The notes: generated by a model from the letters alone, not told the origin. Shown: positions 37,174-52,100, numbered from the stretch's first letter. The stretch: 64,000 nucleotides of DNA from Siderastrea radians (GCA_964017195.1 OZ024897.1:31830036-31894035); one strand, 5' to 3'. Made by a program: numbers and translations.

Positions 37174-40100
37174 ATGCTCTCGTCCAGCACCTTGAGAGAG
37201 ACCTCTGTTAGCAAGGAAGAGCCTTATGTAAACCAACACGAGGTATCACTCGAGATTGATGACAGCGATAGACTGGACCGAGAATATTTCAAGATGGCTT
37301 CCGAAGAAAACGGTTCGTCTTACTGGGGACAGCTGATTTTTACTCACGATAGCAAACCACCTGTGCTAATCAGCAAAGATTTGATAAGACTAGGAAGGAA
37401 GGAAGGTAAGAGTGTAACGTGGACTTGCTTTTTACTTATATTTGACCTTTAGGATTTCATAAACAAACAAGGTAAGATGAAGCTCTTCTTGACAATAAGC
37501 TTACTTCGAGATCTCATGGATATACCCACCAATGGTACACCAATCTGTCCCATAATTCAAAACTATGAATTGTCGGTGCTCTGCAGTTGTGGTCACACTT
37601 GATGAGGATTTTATTTACGGACTCAAAAGTAGGATCTATATAGCTGTAACAATTCTACACAGCATAAATGTACCAAAGGGAAGTCTTTGATCTCTACCTT
37701 AAGGTGGCTTACTACAGTTTTCAGAAGAGAAAGATAACCTTTTTAAAACCTAAGTTTAAAGCCAACAGGAGTTTTATTTTGGGTTATTTGTTGCTACAAC
37801 TGTTAAAGAAATGATATTAACCCTCATTATCCTGGAAAAGAAATACAAGAAGCTCAGAAAATATCAAATATAACAGACCGAGTGCTAGGAGGGGACTGGA
37901 AACTAGACTTTTTTAAGGCTTTTTTCTCAAAATCTAGCCATAGGACCCTACCTCAATTTTTCAGGATTTGACAAGTGGCTATAAATAAACAACTATGCAA
38001 AAGAAAATGAAAATCTGTAAGGCAGAATTTTTGCTAATGAAGAAAATGTTGAATTTTCGCTTTTTTGAGAATTACTAAAAATCTCTCTTACAGATTTTGC
38101 TAATATTTTGTCTACAGGTGGAACTTACTACTATGAATTGATTCTGATTTTTTTACTGTGGGTTATACGGTCAGTTTTCGAGTAAATTGGGGTCAAAAAG
38201 TCGATTTGCGATTTTTTTGCGACCTCCTTCGTGAGCAAAACTGAGCATGCATGCAACTTAAGCGCACGTTGAAATAATGCAATATGGCGCGTACGATAAA
38301 CATAAGAATTTTTACAACGACTTCTCGAGGTTTTTGTCAAGTTTAACAGGTATTTTATACCGGTAGCGCTCACCAACTTCGTCAAGACTTCGTCCATTGA
38401 TGATAAAGGATGTTAATAGTACACCACGAGCGATTTCTACAATCCAGATTTCAGAGGTGTTTTCAGCTTTTTCTTGATGATGGCGTCGAGTATTGCACGC
38501 GCGGAAAAAATGGCGTCAGAGAGAATTTCTCATCGCGCGCAATTGTGTCTCAGAAAAACTGTAGTAACCCACCTTAAGATTAAATAATCGAGAATTTAAG
38601 TTCAGTTAGGACTGAGGTTGGCAAACACACACAAAAAGAGAGAGACTGGCGGGTTTGTTAAAATTATGTAGCAAACATGAGAGAGAAATGTTTAAAATTG
38701 AAGTAGATATTGCCTTCTCACCAACTCTAGATTTGTAGACGTTCGTTTGGCTGTGTGGCAAGAGTTTCTATCCAGTCATACAAACGCCTGTAAATGTCGT
38801 AACTCTTATATAAATTTACCCTTATGCACTGTTATAACCTGGTATTCGTTCTTTCCAACTTCACACATTGGGAAATTTTCATGAATATGGTTTTTTTGTT
38901 GTGATGTCCATAAGTTTATTGAGTCAATTTCAATTTTTAAGATGTAAACAATGGTGCCAGAAAAGATCCCCCTATCCTGAACAGTGTAAAATGATGGAAG
39001 AATGCAGACTGCAGACTTCATCTAAATACCTGGGGACTAGATGGGGCCTTAATTCTGTTTAAGTAATCTATTCAAAGTTATTTTAGTCCTCAAAGTGCAG
39101 TCTGCACTTTGTTGTCCCCTCCATCTATAATTTGTCATTTTCAGTTGAAAAAGAGAAGCCCATAGCTAGCCAAGGGCAGTAAAGCCGGCTGTCTTAACCT
39201 ACCCAGCCCTAGCCTGCTGGGTAAATAATGAACATAAGCATCACTTAAGACACCAGCCCATGCAACGCAACAAGAAGCAAATGATTTTAGTTTGTTTGGC
39301 TAATTGAAGACCAGAAGATCAGGGCGGGTTGCTCACGGACAAAAGAAAAAACAGGGATATGACATTCTTCAGCCCAGCCAAAGTTATCATAACATGTATG
39401 GAATAAAACCTTTATGTGTGGAGAGCAAAAACTGCATTTTTCCGTGGTTTTACATTCTACCCACATGCAAATGACTTAAAATGATTGAAAGTTTTAAAAA
39501 AAAATATTAATATTATGTGGGGCATATCATTACCAAGTGGTAATGATATGCCCATCTACAAGTCATCAATTATTGATGACTTGTAGATGGTATTAGAATT
39601 TGTTTCATCATAAAAGTCCCTTTTGAAATAAACATAATATTGAAAAACAGATAATTGTGGACAGGACCTTAGGTGTAATGTTCCCCAAATTAGCACCTAT
39701 CTTAACAGGTGGCTAGATTACCTTATACATAAATACACTCAGTTGAGTACATCTATTCATGTTATTTTATAGGTTGTGATATCAGCTTTGTAGGATGTAA
39801 GTTTGTTTCTGGGCATCACTGTAGTCTGTCAAGGGAATCAGATGGTAAAGTGTGGCTACAGGATTTTAGGTAAAGAAATGATGTCAAACTTTTTTGTGTA
39901 TCTTCCCAACTTACTGTTTTTTTTTAGTTTTTCTAATAGTAAGGCAATTCTGTTGTTTGTTTAATTTTTAGCACTAATGGATCTTTGTTAAATGGAAAGA
40001 AAGTTAGCAAGGATGAGGTGAGAGCAGTAATCATATAGGAAATATAGTAAAATTCATTTAGCCGACTGTAAGTTTGAAGTCATCTTAAATTAAATTTACA

Positions 40101-43100
40101 CGCATGTCTCATCTTCATATACTTTAACCTCTCTTATGCAGAAAACACAGATATGTCACAATGATCAAGTGCAAATAGTACATCGGAAAGATCATCCTGA
40201 AAATGGTATGTTGAGGTAACACAACAGAAGGACCATTGGTTTTTACAGGCCGGCAAACATTTTTCAAGTTCTGAAAGAAGAAGACATGGTTGAGATCCTA
40301 AAATCAGGTGGACCAAACCATGTCAATTTTGTACATGTTGGTCAAATCGTTTTTCAGGTTAATCTGGTTCCAGCCTACTTTAGGTTATTCTCTTCATCCT
40401 GAAAACACTCTCTTGTAAGCACTTCAGTTCATTCATCAGCATTCCTAGTAAGAAAATTCAATTTGTCTTACTTGTATACAAGAGTGTGGTATTCAGGTTG
40501 AAACAGAATTTACCTAGGCTGGAAACAGATTATTGGATGGAAAACAATTTGACCTACAACAAAGACAGTCTGTCAATTTTCCTGGTGTCTGGTCCTTAAT
40601 GAACACCCTGCAGTATCAATATCATTCATAGCTCAGTTGGCAAAGTATTTTACCAACCAATGCAGAGGTCTTTGCTTTTTAGGCTGTCTTTGGAATAAAT
40701 GTCCTTAGTTGTTAACAATATTTAAGTGTCTTGCTATGTTCACACTTAAATTCATGCATTTATTGTTAAAATAATTCACAGTCTTCCTCTTTACTTTTAT
40801 TTATTTCACAAATATTAACTAGATAAATAACTCAAATAAATTATTAATTTGGGCAGATATTGCATTCGTGTTTCAAGACTTAAAGATTCTGAAGGAGGAA
40901 GCTTCTCTTCTAGACACTACTCAGGAGTACCATATTGACACAGGTGTGTAATTACAAGTAATCTGATGTGACAGCTTATTTAGTATGAAGCACAGGAGGT
41001 TTGAGCTTTCAGACTCTCAAACTCGTGATTTGCATAATTAATAAGCTGTGTTCACACTGCATTCTAAAGCTTGTGAGTAAATGATGTCATTGTATCCTTT
41101 CTGTTGTAATAATAGCAGACTATTAAATGGGAAAATTGCAGTTTGAATAAACAGTCTTCTCAAAATTAAGGCTTAAAATTTTGCTTGTGGAGTGTTAAGT
41201 AGACATAGTTTCAAAATCAGAAGAAAAAATGGAAGTGATTTTTTGATCGTCAAGGGCCATGCCCTTGAGAAAAGAATTAAAACATTTTTTTGTAGGCTTT
41301 AAACCTTCAAAATTTTTCAAATATGCTGTCAGTACTTTATGCTTGCACAATTTTTGGGAAATTGCCTGTACCCTGTATGTTTAAAAGATTATGACAAATC
41401 ATCATGCAATGATAATTTTTTAGATAAAGATGTACATGTAGGATGGAAAGAAGGAATGGTAGGAATGGCTCCTTGGAAGAGAACTCAAACACACATCATA
41501 ATGGAATCTGTGGATAAATAATGCTTTTGTTACATGATATGCCAGCCACAACAGGCCCGTAGCCAGACTTGTCTGATAACTGAGGCAACTGAGAAGTGCC
41601 AAAGGCGGGAGCTTTTAGGGGGGGCTGGGGGCATGCTTCCCCAGAAAATTTTGCAATCTAGATGCTTGGAAATGCCATTTTTAGCGTTTTCCTGGTGGTA
41701 TTTTCCCCCAAACATAATTCAAATCCAAACTTCCAAATTTTAACAGTTCCACTCAGAAATGAAATTTTGGAAGCTCTGAAATGTAATTTCAGCATTCAGG
41801 ACGAAAAAAATATCAATCTCGTTCAAGTGCACCAGTTCAGTTACTAGTGCTGAAGTTGCTGAAGCGTGCTCTCTACTTAAGGCCTTACTGTTATTTGGAG
41901 AAAGCTAAAAGTAATTCTCCTATGACCCAACTGACATCCCATTTTTGCAATATTTGCAACAGCTCTGGAGTAATGTCGTGAAGTTATGTAAGGGCAAGAC
42001 CATTCAGGTGGTCTGCACCCCATTGTTGATCGGGACCACATCTTCAAGCGCGATAACGAGGCTGGAGGCTGTGTACGCTGACCCACTGAAGAAACTGGTG
42101 GGCTTGCGACCAGTACATAAGTGAAGTATTAACTCACACTTTAGGGTACCGATGTCGATGGTGTTGTTTACTGCCAGAAACATGTTATATTATTAAATAA
42201 TTTATTTTTTATTTATAACAAGTTTTTAACCACAAGGAAAACGTTTTACCAAGGCAACTGCCTGGGTTGCCTCAATACTGGCTATGGGCCTGCACAATCA
42301 GTTTTTTCCTCCTTTTTAGAGGAGGATGTTTCTGAAGATGAAGAGGTTAAACAAGCTGAAAAGAGATCACATAGTGAGGTACAAGTCATTACGTCAACAA
42401 CATCCATATTGTTATCCACCATTGTCATCAACTTTGTCATTAGTGTCCACATTGCATTACAGTACTGCACACTGTTCAAATATACCAATTTTAACTGAAA
42501 CTGAAACTTTTTTATACCTCAAAAGTAAACTAAGAAAACAGTAGATAACAGTGGGCTTGTGGTCAGTAAAGTGCTCCAAGCTTTCGTATACTTTTTGTTT
42601 TGGGATTTCTCAAAAAAAATTTTCAACCCTTTTTAGTACTCAGATTTAGCTGCTACCTCTTTTAGTATAAGAGGTATTTGGCAGCCCTTAAAAATACTAA
42701 TTTAAAAGACAACAAATTTCCCTATCCTTTTGTGTACAGGAACTGCACAAAACAAGCCACCTCTTTCTGGCTGAGCCTTCTTGTGCAGCAGACTATAGGG
42801 AGTAACCCCGGCCCCCTGGCTCATAGCACTGTAAATTTCTGAGGGGAATTTAACTTCATCAAACATCATTCAATGTGTTGACCAAACAAACTCAACATTT
42901 TGAAGCCACCAATGTTGGAAGATGATGGTTTGTGAAGTTCGAATCCTTTAGTCGGGCATTTTACATCTAGTGATTGTTGTCCTTGTTGTTCAGACTGGTG
43001 ATGCAGATGAAGGTCCTGAGGTGAAACGAAAATATGTTGAAGCTGCAGGTACTTCAGATGACAAGAAACCAGAAATGTTGGCTCATAACTCCATTGCTGA

Positions 43101-46100
43101 AACCTTACTGTGTAGTATCTGTCAGGTATGATGAGAAAATAACTTATTAGCTTCTGCCAGCCATGATTTGTCAAAATGATAATTTGGTGACAATAACATT
43201 TAATGTCTACTGTTAAAGTAGTAATTGAAGGGCTTGGTAGAGAAGGGGAAAGGTGATGCATACCATTTGGCCTTGAAATCCACATTGAACCGATAACTGC
43301 TTATCATGTAAGAAACAATATATTAAGTTCTGTGTTTATTTCTTGAGCTGACAGCTTAATCTTGAATAATGTAACTTACTACTCTTCCTTAAGACTGCAG
43401 CTAATATAGCAACAGAGTGGTTGATGCTTGGTTGACTTTCTTTTGTTTTAGTTCACACAGAGAACAAAAGAAATCATTCATGCTTCACTTGAGTAAGCTC
43501 AGTCTTTTTTAGAAAAAGTAATGGGATAATTCTTCGAATTTAAGCTCTCAGGTGAAGAAATAAACATGGAACTATGAAACCAGCCCGTGTGTGAAAGTTG
43601 ATCTAAATTGGAGCAATTAAGTTTTCAAGGTCAAATCATCATCAAAAATAATAAATATTATGATTTCCATTCAAACGACCTTTGCTTTCTTTCTTATCAG
43701 GATATCTTTCATGATTGTGTGAGGTTGGTCAAACAATTCTTTTTTATATTATTTATTTATTTATGTATGTATTTACTTATTAAATGGTTAGTATGAAACA
43801 ACAAAATTGACTTTAATGAAAACACTTGCAAATGTTCGTAGTGCAACAGTGGAAACACCTTTGAGTGGTGCTCAAGTGTGTCCACAATGTTGTGTTTTTA
43901 TGGCCTACTGGCATAATGCCAGTAGGCCATATTGCCCTTGTGTGCGTAAGTCCATCCGTAAGTTCGTAAGACTCGTGGCTGCCACCATCTTGGATTATGG
44001 ACCTCGACCCCAGGCTCTTTAGGTCTTGCCGTCATCTTGGATTACATAACAGCAATAGAAACTATTAATAGGTTAATTATTGACACAGGTCATGCACATG
44101 TTCGCGTCTTCAGGCTTGTTATTGCTTTCACTCTGTTCGCTGTCTAAAATTGTTGTTCTATTGCTCCGCGTATTTAATTGTCTCTTCGTTAAAAAGAACA
44201 TCGTTCCTCAAATCCACGTTCCACTCGCAAAACGCCTTTTTGTACAACGAAAGCAGCTGTTCAGTAATTAAGGGACAATCCTGAATGATTTATAGAAAGC
44301 AATCTAAATAGATCATGGCTAGAATATTTATCTAATGTCCATCCAAGGAGCATGGGCTGACCACTCTATTATACAAGCTGTTCTGTGGCAGATTCATTGA
44401 ATGTAAGGACCCTGAATGAAGCAATAAATTCTGTGCTGCAAAATCGTAGGTTCATGAGATGCATTTTGTGTCAACTTTACCATCCTCATTTGAAAGAAAT
44501 GCAGATCATACTTGTCTAATAATTTCATTTTTCCCCAGTTTTATCAGATTGCTTTCCTTGTTTCTTTGTCTTTCAACAGTTCCAGTAAGCCATTTGCACT
44601 CCTTGAGTGCCTATTTTTCCTTAAATACTGCTCTAACTTGGGATTCCACATGAGCAGAAAAATATTTGGTATTATTCTTGTAAGCAAGGCACTCCAATGT
44701 GGTCCTGAGCAGAGTGAAAATCTTGAGCTGGATTTAAGCATTTGTCAGAGATGAGCCCACTGCAAATGTATACCTCATCTAACAACAAAATAAAATTAAT
44801 TTTAAGTGTGTGTTCTCAGTCTGCAGCCATGCATTCACTCATTCTGTGCATCATGCTATTCACAGTGGATGGAACGCTCTAGTGATTGCCCTAGTGTAAG
44901 TGATGTCTCAAAATATAATATAAAATAAATGGAATTATGAATGATAAAAATGCCATATATTGTTTCTTAATTGTATGATGCCAACAATGTAGATCATTAA
45001 TTTGTTCCTTTCTGTGTTAGTGTCGAAAAAAAGTTGAAAGAATCAGCAAAAATCACATAGTGAACAACCTTGTAGAAGCTTTCCTAAAAGAGCATCCAGG
45101 TGGGTCACACCCTTTAGGTTTATTGTTGTTTGCTTAATGTTTCCTGGTTATTATTCATTGTAAAATAATTTCTCTTAATTGGTTGAATCACATAGCAATG
45201 TTTACACCTTCTGTGCTTGGTTTGTTATGTTTCTTTTGCAGAAAGACGGCGATCAGAAGACGAACTTAGAGAAATGGATTCTAAAAACAAAATTACAGAG
45301 GATATGGTTGGTGCATATGCCTTAAATTATTGTACATTTATTTATTTATTTATTTATCTATTTATTTATTTATTTATTTATTTATTTATGTAAACAGAGA
45401 TGCCCAGTTCCGCATGTGCTGGTTTAAATGGGGCTCTGCAACAATCAAACCTTTATAAAAATGCAGTAGAATAGGTCAGAAATTTGTTGGCAAGTACTTG
45501 CGTTATTACCAAGATAGTACCTAGGCTGTAAATGAACCAAGAACATGTAAGTTGCAAGGCTGCAATATTCTATTTGAGTGCAGTACAATAGCTGGCATAC
45601 ATTTTCAAATGTGAAAAACACTGAGTTTGGACACTCAAAATAGCCCACATTGGTGCAATATGCAAGTGGGTGATCACGTGAGCATAATAATGGATTGAAA
45701 CAGCCAACATTTCTCACAGGTATCGATATTTTTCAAGGTCTGCAAAGCCCAGTATCGATGATACCAAGTATTTGGTATTGATGTTAGCCCATCTTTAATA
45801 ATTGCATAATTTATATATCTGGACACTGGACAATTTATTTCCATAAGCAATAATTATTAGACCTCTTGTCTGAGTTTCCTAAGAGCAATAGACATAGTCA
45901 ACTTAGTCGCACCTTGCTTTGACTATTTACCCAGAGAGAACTTGGCCTTATAGTTCTACTATCATCATTTATTTATTCACTCACTCACTTATTTGTTCAT
46001 TATTTTATTTATTCATTTAGCTCAGGCCAAAGCGTAATAGAAGGTCAGTTGATCGTTTATTTGGATTATCATCGTTTGATGACGAGGAAGATGATGATGA

Positions 46101-49100
46101 TGATGAGGAGGAGGAGGAGGATGAAGATGAGGACACTGATAGCTCTGATGAGGAGGCTTTGATGTATGAACATTTTAAATTTCTTACTTTTGTACAAAGT
46201 TTTCTTTTGAGAAATTGCTAAGAAAATGTGATGCCATGGTGACTTTCGCACAGGTAATCTCAAAACGTTTAGTTGCTGTGATCAACAACTTACAGTCCTT
46301 TTCAGGTAACCCAGACAATTATACATGGCCTATTTGTGATGAAAAAATTATAATTCTAAGTTGTTTTAAATTAAGGCTTTAAACTCTGAGATGACAGAGT
46401 TCTAATTAACCTGCAAGGCTGATAGAATGAGAGGGTGTGAAATGACTTAATTAAATGACTTGCATGAAATAACCTAAGGGTTCATGTTGAAGTCTCTTTA
46501 GAATGTTCGTCTTTCAGTACAATTGACAATATAAGACACACTTCAATTAAAATGTTACAACTTACTCATTTCACTTTATTTTTCATTTTTAAATGTTCAT
46601 TAAAAATATAATAAAGAGTGCTTGGAGATGGGCAACATTCCATTTTGGAGGAGAAATTCTCTTAGTTACTAAACAAAATGTGGCGTATGGACATATAAAT
46701 CTGTGTTTTTCAGAAGTCCTATATTTATACCACCTGCTTCTTTTGGGGGCCTCTTTGGGTTCTCTTTTTCAAGGTGAGTGTGTGGGTAATAACTTCTCAG
46801 TAGAAGGTCGACATCACCAACGATTGTTATATTACTTTCGTATGCAATTGATCTAACCATGAATTAAAGTTACACACCACTGGCCAATTTCAAAAACACA
46901 AGGGAAGCCAAAAAATTGTTCCAGATAATGTGTTTGAGGAACAGTTTGAGGAAAAAGGGGGTTTGAGATAGCGGGCATTCAAGAAACACAAAGCGGGGGA
47001 CTATTGCATTAAGGGGCTTTTATTGAATACTGGCGGACAGATGAAAAAACTGGGTGCTTTTACTTCCCAAGTCTTCTACTTTAAATGACAAACCTACAGA
47101 AGCATTTGCATGCAGTTGCTAGCTCAGCTGGCTAACTTTAATTTAGGAAGACAGCAAGGAACTGAGCTATCTTGTCAGCCTTATCGCAAGAACCAGAAGT
47201 TTAATTTAATCTTTAGAGGAGCAGGGATGGCGCAGTGGTGAGAGTACTCGCCTCCCACCAATGTGGCCTAGGTTTGATTCCCTGTCCCGGTGTCATATGT
47301 GGGTTGAGTTTGTTTTTGGTTCTCGTCCTTACTCCAAGGGTTTTTCTCCAGGTTCTCCAGTTTTTCTCCCTCCACAAAAGCCAATGTTTCCAAATTCCAT
47401 CTGGAATCAGTGGACAAAGAGCCACTCTGGGGGAGATCCCACTGCAAATTCCAATTTATTGTTATTTATATTTTTTATTTATTTTATTGTGTTCAGTGTT
47501 TGTTTTATATGTGATATATTTCTCTTTACACTCCAGGCCTGTCCCTACCAGCTGTAGGCTTTGTCCTGGATATATCGCACCCACTGTTCCTTCTGGTGCA
47601 TGTGCAGCCAGTACTAGTGAAGGTAAGTTTAGAATTTATTGGAAGCAACCTTTTTAAGGTGATTCCATTCAATTGCATTACGCATCCTTTCTGCGCATCA
47701 TTTCTTGCGTGATTAGCGCGTGCACGAGCGCGCGCACCTTCGGAATTCAGGTTTTCTATGAAAGCTGAGCTGTTCAGAGAAATAAATGGTCGTTTTCTCC
47801 TAAACGAGCTCGGTGACCCCCATTTTTTAAGACATAAATTCAAATGGCACACGGCCTAGTACAATCTATCGCGATCTCAAAAAAAGTTAAAAATACTGCT
47901 TTGAGATATTTTTATTTAATTGCCGAAAAGAACACATCTTTAGGTGCAGCAGGGTATGTACACACGAAGCAAATTTTTAAATTTATTTCATAATCTTGAT
48001 TCCTGTTCAGCTAAAATAGTATACAATACAAGATAAATGTCTGTTATGGTGAACTGCTCCAATATTTCAATACAAGCAATGACTTTTTAAAGCAATTATA
48101 GTTCTCATTTCTGATTACTAGGGTTTGTCAGGAGAACCTTGCGGGTCGTATATTTGCTATTAACGGCTATCCATTTGGCAAAAAAACAAGCTCGGTGACC
48201 CCTATTTTTTATTGCATTTTTGAAATGTTCTAAACATAATTACCAAGTGGACCAAGTTTTAGAAAATTTTAAATATTCCTTCCATTTCGATGGAATCACC
48301 TTAATGGTCGGTTTCCACATGAGTTTGGAGGTGAAGTGGTTGGAGCATTGTACATTTCTTTGCACAGTTGATGGATCAAGGGTACAAGGCAGTTGTATAA
48401 TCGTACCTCCATAAATTTGGAACTTCAATGCAGTGGCATCCCATTGAGGAATTGAGGAAGGAGTAAATAGTTTTATGATACTCCTAGTTACTCTTGGTAC
48501 TATCAAGCACAGTTGTAGGCCTCTTTACCATAACCTTCCTTCCAAATTAGACCCCTTCTCTAAATCCATAACAAAACTAGAACTCACTAACAATTAACCA
48601 CCTGGTTTGTTCAGTACGTCACATTGGACACAAACTTTGTCAAGGAAGTTTTCCGATAAAATGTATTTTAAATACAATTCAAAATGTTTACAGGCACATC
48701 AAGCAGTGTAACACCTCCAGACTACTCATGTACTCCAGATCAAACCCACATCTTATGCCAGTGCTGTTTACAACCAATGCCCCAGAACTGGCCTGACTCA
48801 ATGGCAGATACTATCCCTGCACAGAAATGTAAGTTGATCCTGTACCTATTAGATTAAATAATAGCACAAAAACAAAATGTAAGTTGGTAAAGTATGATCA
48901 TTTGGGTGAGTGTAGTCTTAAGAAGGACTGTTTGTGGTGACATTGACTGGCATTTCAATCACCTTAGTGGAAGTCACCAGCAGAGTCAATTAAGTGATGA
49001 CTTCTGCTCATGTTGTCGAAACGTTGGTCAATGTCAACACAAACGGTCCTTCTCGCAGGACTTCACTCATCCAGATGATCATACTTCACCGACTTATCAT

Positions 49101-52100
49101 ATGTCTCCTGGGTTCAAACCATTTCCAAAAGCAAAACATAAAGTGAAAATCTACAACGAAACAGCCCAAATACCACATAAAACAATTAGGCAATACTGCT
49201 CAGCCTCTATAATTTTAACAGTGAAAAGCTACCACCTTGTACATCACAGTGAAAGGTACCACACATGGAGCCACATTTGTCTAACTACCTTAAGCTTAGA
49301 TCATATTAGCCTGAGAAGACAGCCGACGTTTTGCGAGGACGCCACTTAAACCCTCGTGAATTGCATCTCTTCTTGCCTTTAACTAAATTTCTCGTCCAGT
49401 TGTAAAACATATGATCTTAGCCTGAGAGGTTGCCCCTTGAGCCTTTGCAAAACGACGTCTGAGTAACGAGCGCAGAAATTCCATACCGATAATGCCTCAC
49501 TACCCAGATCTAGGTAGTGCTTCTGATTGGTTGAAACACGGGAATTTCGTTTCAACCAATCAAAAGCACTAACTAGATCTGGGTAGTGACGCGTCATCAG
49601 TATGGAATTTCTGCGCTCGTTACTCAGACGTCGTTTTGCAAAGGCTCAAGGGGCAACCTCTCAGGCTAAGATCATATGTTTTACAACTGGAGGAGAAATT
49701 TAGTTAAAGGCAAGAAGAGATGCAATTCACGTTCAATTTGTCTACATTGATGGAATATTCTTAATTAATTTGTTAAATCATTCTGTATTTGCCTCCATCC
49801 AGTCCCCCACCTGCACTCTCCCTGATTTTCTCACCATGTTTTTAGGTTCAGTATGTTCGAAACATTTCTGTCATCTTTTGTGGGGTTGTCGTAATAAGCC
49901 TGGTTGTTTAGGATGCCTCAATAAATTCACAGGTAATTAAATTATTAATAAATTGTTTGCAATTTCCTCATATGGCAATTACCTGAACAAACATGTCCAT
50001 TTCACCAGTGGGATGTGCCAACCACTGAGCTGGTGCGCATTTCTCAAAAACTCCAAAAACTTTCCAGCCCCGAAAAGCCAGTTGCAAAAACATGAACCAC
50101 TCATTCTACAAACCTGCCATTTTAACATGTCTTAAAGATAAGAAATATTTAACTTATAGCAAAGTTTCACACTTAGAAACATCTTCATTTTTAAGATACA
50201 GTGTAAATTATCATGCCCGAAAAGTTTCAGAGCTTTTAAGAGCTGCTGTCACTTTATTAAAGGAGTTTTGAGAAGCAGTTTTAGAGCAGTAAGTTAAGAG
50301 TTTGTTGCAGTGGCTGTGTGCCCAACCTAGTAAAGTGGCTGCCTGTCGAGCTGTGTGCTGTGTAAGAGTCTGTGTGACATAGAAGTGCTGTACACCGTAA
50401 AACTACTTCAGTTTGGAACAAATCGTCTTGTTGCTGTTTACCGACAACCCTGCTTTCTGTTTACTTCAGTAAGCACCTCCACTAAAACATCGAACCTTTA
50501 AACACTAAAAATGTTTTATTCCCTGTGTATCATGTTTTGTGTTTCATTCCTAATTACTGTCTTGATTTTGTTTCTCAGATTTCAAATTGAGTAAAAACAA
50601 TCTTCTATCGTTAATCAACAACAACCCATATGAATCCAAAATACTTAAGGTAAGACTTAATAAGCATTCACTTTATTTTACTAATCTAGGGGGCTCTTTA
50701 GGATAAACATTGCAAATTACTGGTCTTACTGAGGGGTTGGAACCTGGTATCTTTCATTCCTTTGTTTCCTTCTGCAATCAACTTTGCTCCAGTCCATATT
50801 TCAAATCCTGGACTTAAACTTAAACCTTTTTTGTCCAGAGAATTAAAATAAAGCCCAAATTAAGAGCCAAAGATTTTTCCAGTCTGAAACATTTTCACAC
50901 CCCTCCCCTTCCGCAGGACGTTCTATCACAAGATGGAAGGGTTGGTGGTTCAGGGGTATGCCATGTGTTTTTCCTTTGACAAGACACGTTATTCCACCTT
51001 GTCTCTCTCTACCCAGGAAAAGAAATGTGTTCCACCAAAACCTTCGGGAAAATGTAACAAAAATGCTGGGGTTAACCCTTTGATGGACTAGCATCTTATC
51101 CCAAGAGCACTTGTCATGCCAGCTGGGTGGGATACCTGTGGTCGAGGAGGCAACCTGACAAATGTGCCTAACCCTCCTCCCTTTCTACTCTTCAGGCCTC
51201 CACCTTATAAGGAAATTTAGATTTGCTGTTGGGTACTCCTTACAATATTTGTGGCCCAGCTCTTAAGATTTATCCCAACGTTTCAGGCCAAAGTGGTAAC
51301 TTTAGACCGAACAGGCAAAACATGTCCTCACTATTTCAGAGGATCTGTAAGCATGGTTGACCTACGTAGTAGTCTACAAGCAGTCTCTCTTTCTGCTTAG
51401 GTACAGTTGAGGGAAACGAACAAGCGAGCAAGCACAAAAATTGCCTGCAATTGCAGCTCAACACACATACATGTTTCAATGCCGCAGGCGATTTTCCCAC
51501 TCAGTTCATTTCCTTCAACTATCCCTGTGCAGAAAGAGACTGCTTGTAGTCTACCTGCATAGCAACATTACTTTTTCTGTTAATTAGGCCTTTATGCACA
51601 TTAGCATTTTTGGCTGCACGAAAACTGAGAGATGCTTGCTACACAGCCTACTGTAAGGGTAAATTCTGACAGGACACACGTAGGCCACATAGCATTAAAA
51701 TGGCATGGACGAAAGGAAATAACTACAAACTACAGGACTGCTGCTGTAAAGTTACACCAGCTGGGAAAGAAATATAATAACCAAGATCACGGGACAAAAT
51801 TCTGACTTGGGTATGATAACTGTCTGAAACAAGTTTTGACATTCAAACGGTGAGCATCTATCAACCCCCTAACAGGGGTTCAATTCCTGACCAAAATAGT
51901 CAAATCAGATAACCTAAACACAGACCTGCCAACCCCTAAACCAGGCAAATCTGGAGATTTTGAAAAAAAGCCCCCTAAAACCTGGGAATGGGGACCTCAA
52001 ACCTGGAGATTTCCAAAATGGCTCCAAAATCTCCGAGTCAGTTTGGGATTCTGTTTCACCATCCAGGTCAAGATGACGACGAGTAGCCATTTTGAGTTTG

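Noticed and set aside
47235..47657. 140-codon ORF
   Set aside because: It combines SINE sequence with a CHFR exon (47537-47622) in a frame different from the one that fits CHFR.
49355..49731. CRISPR-like or terminator-like repeats
   Set aside because: This is a single large palindrome in an animal intron, without regular spacers; there are no CRISPR arrays in the window.
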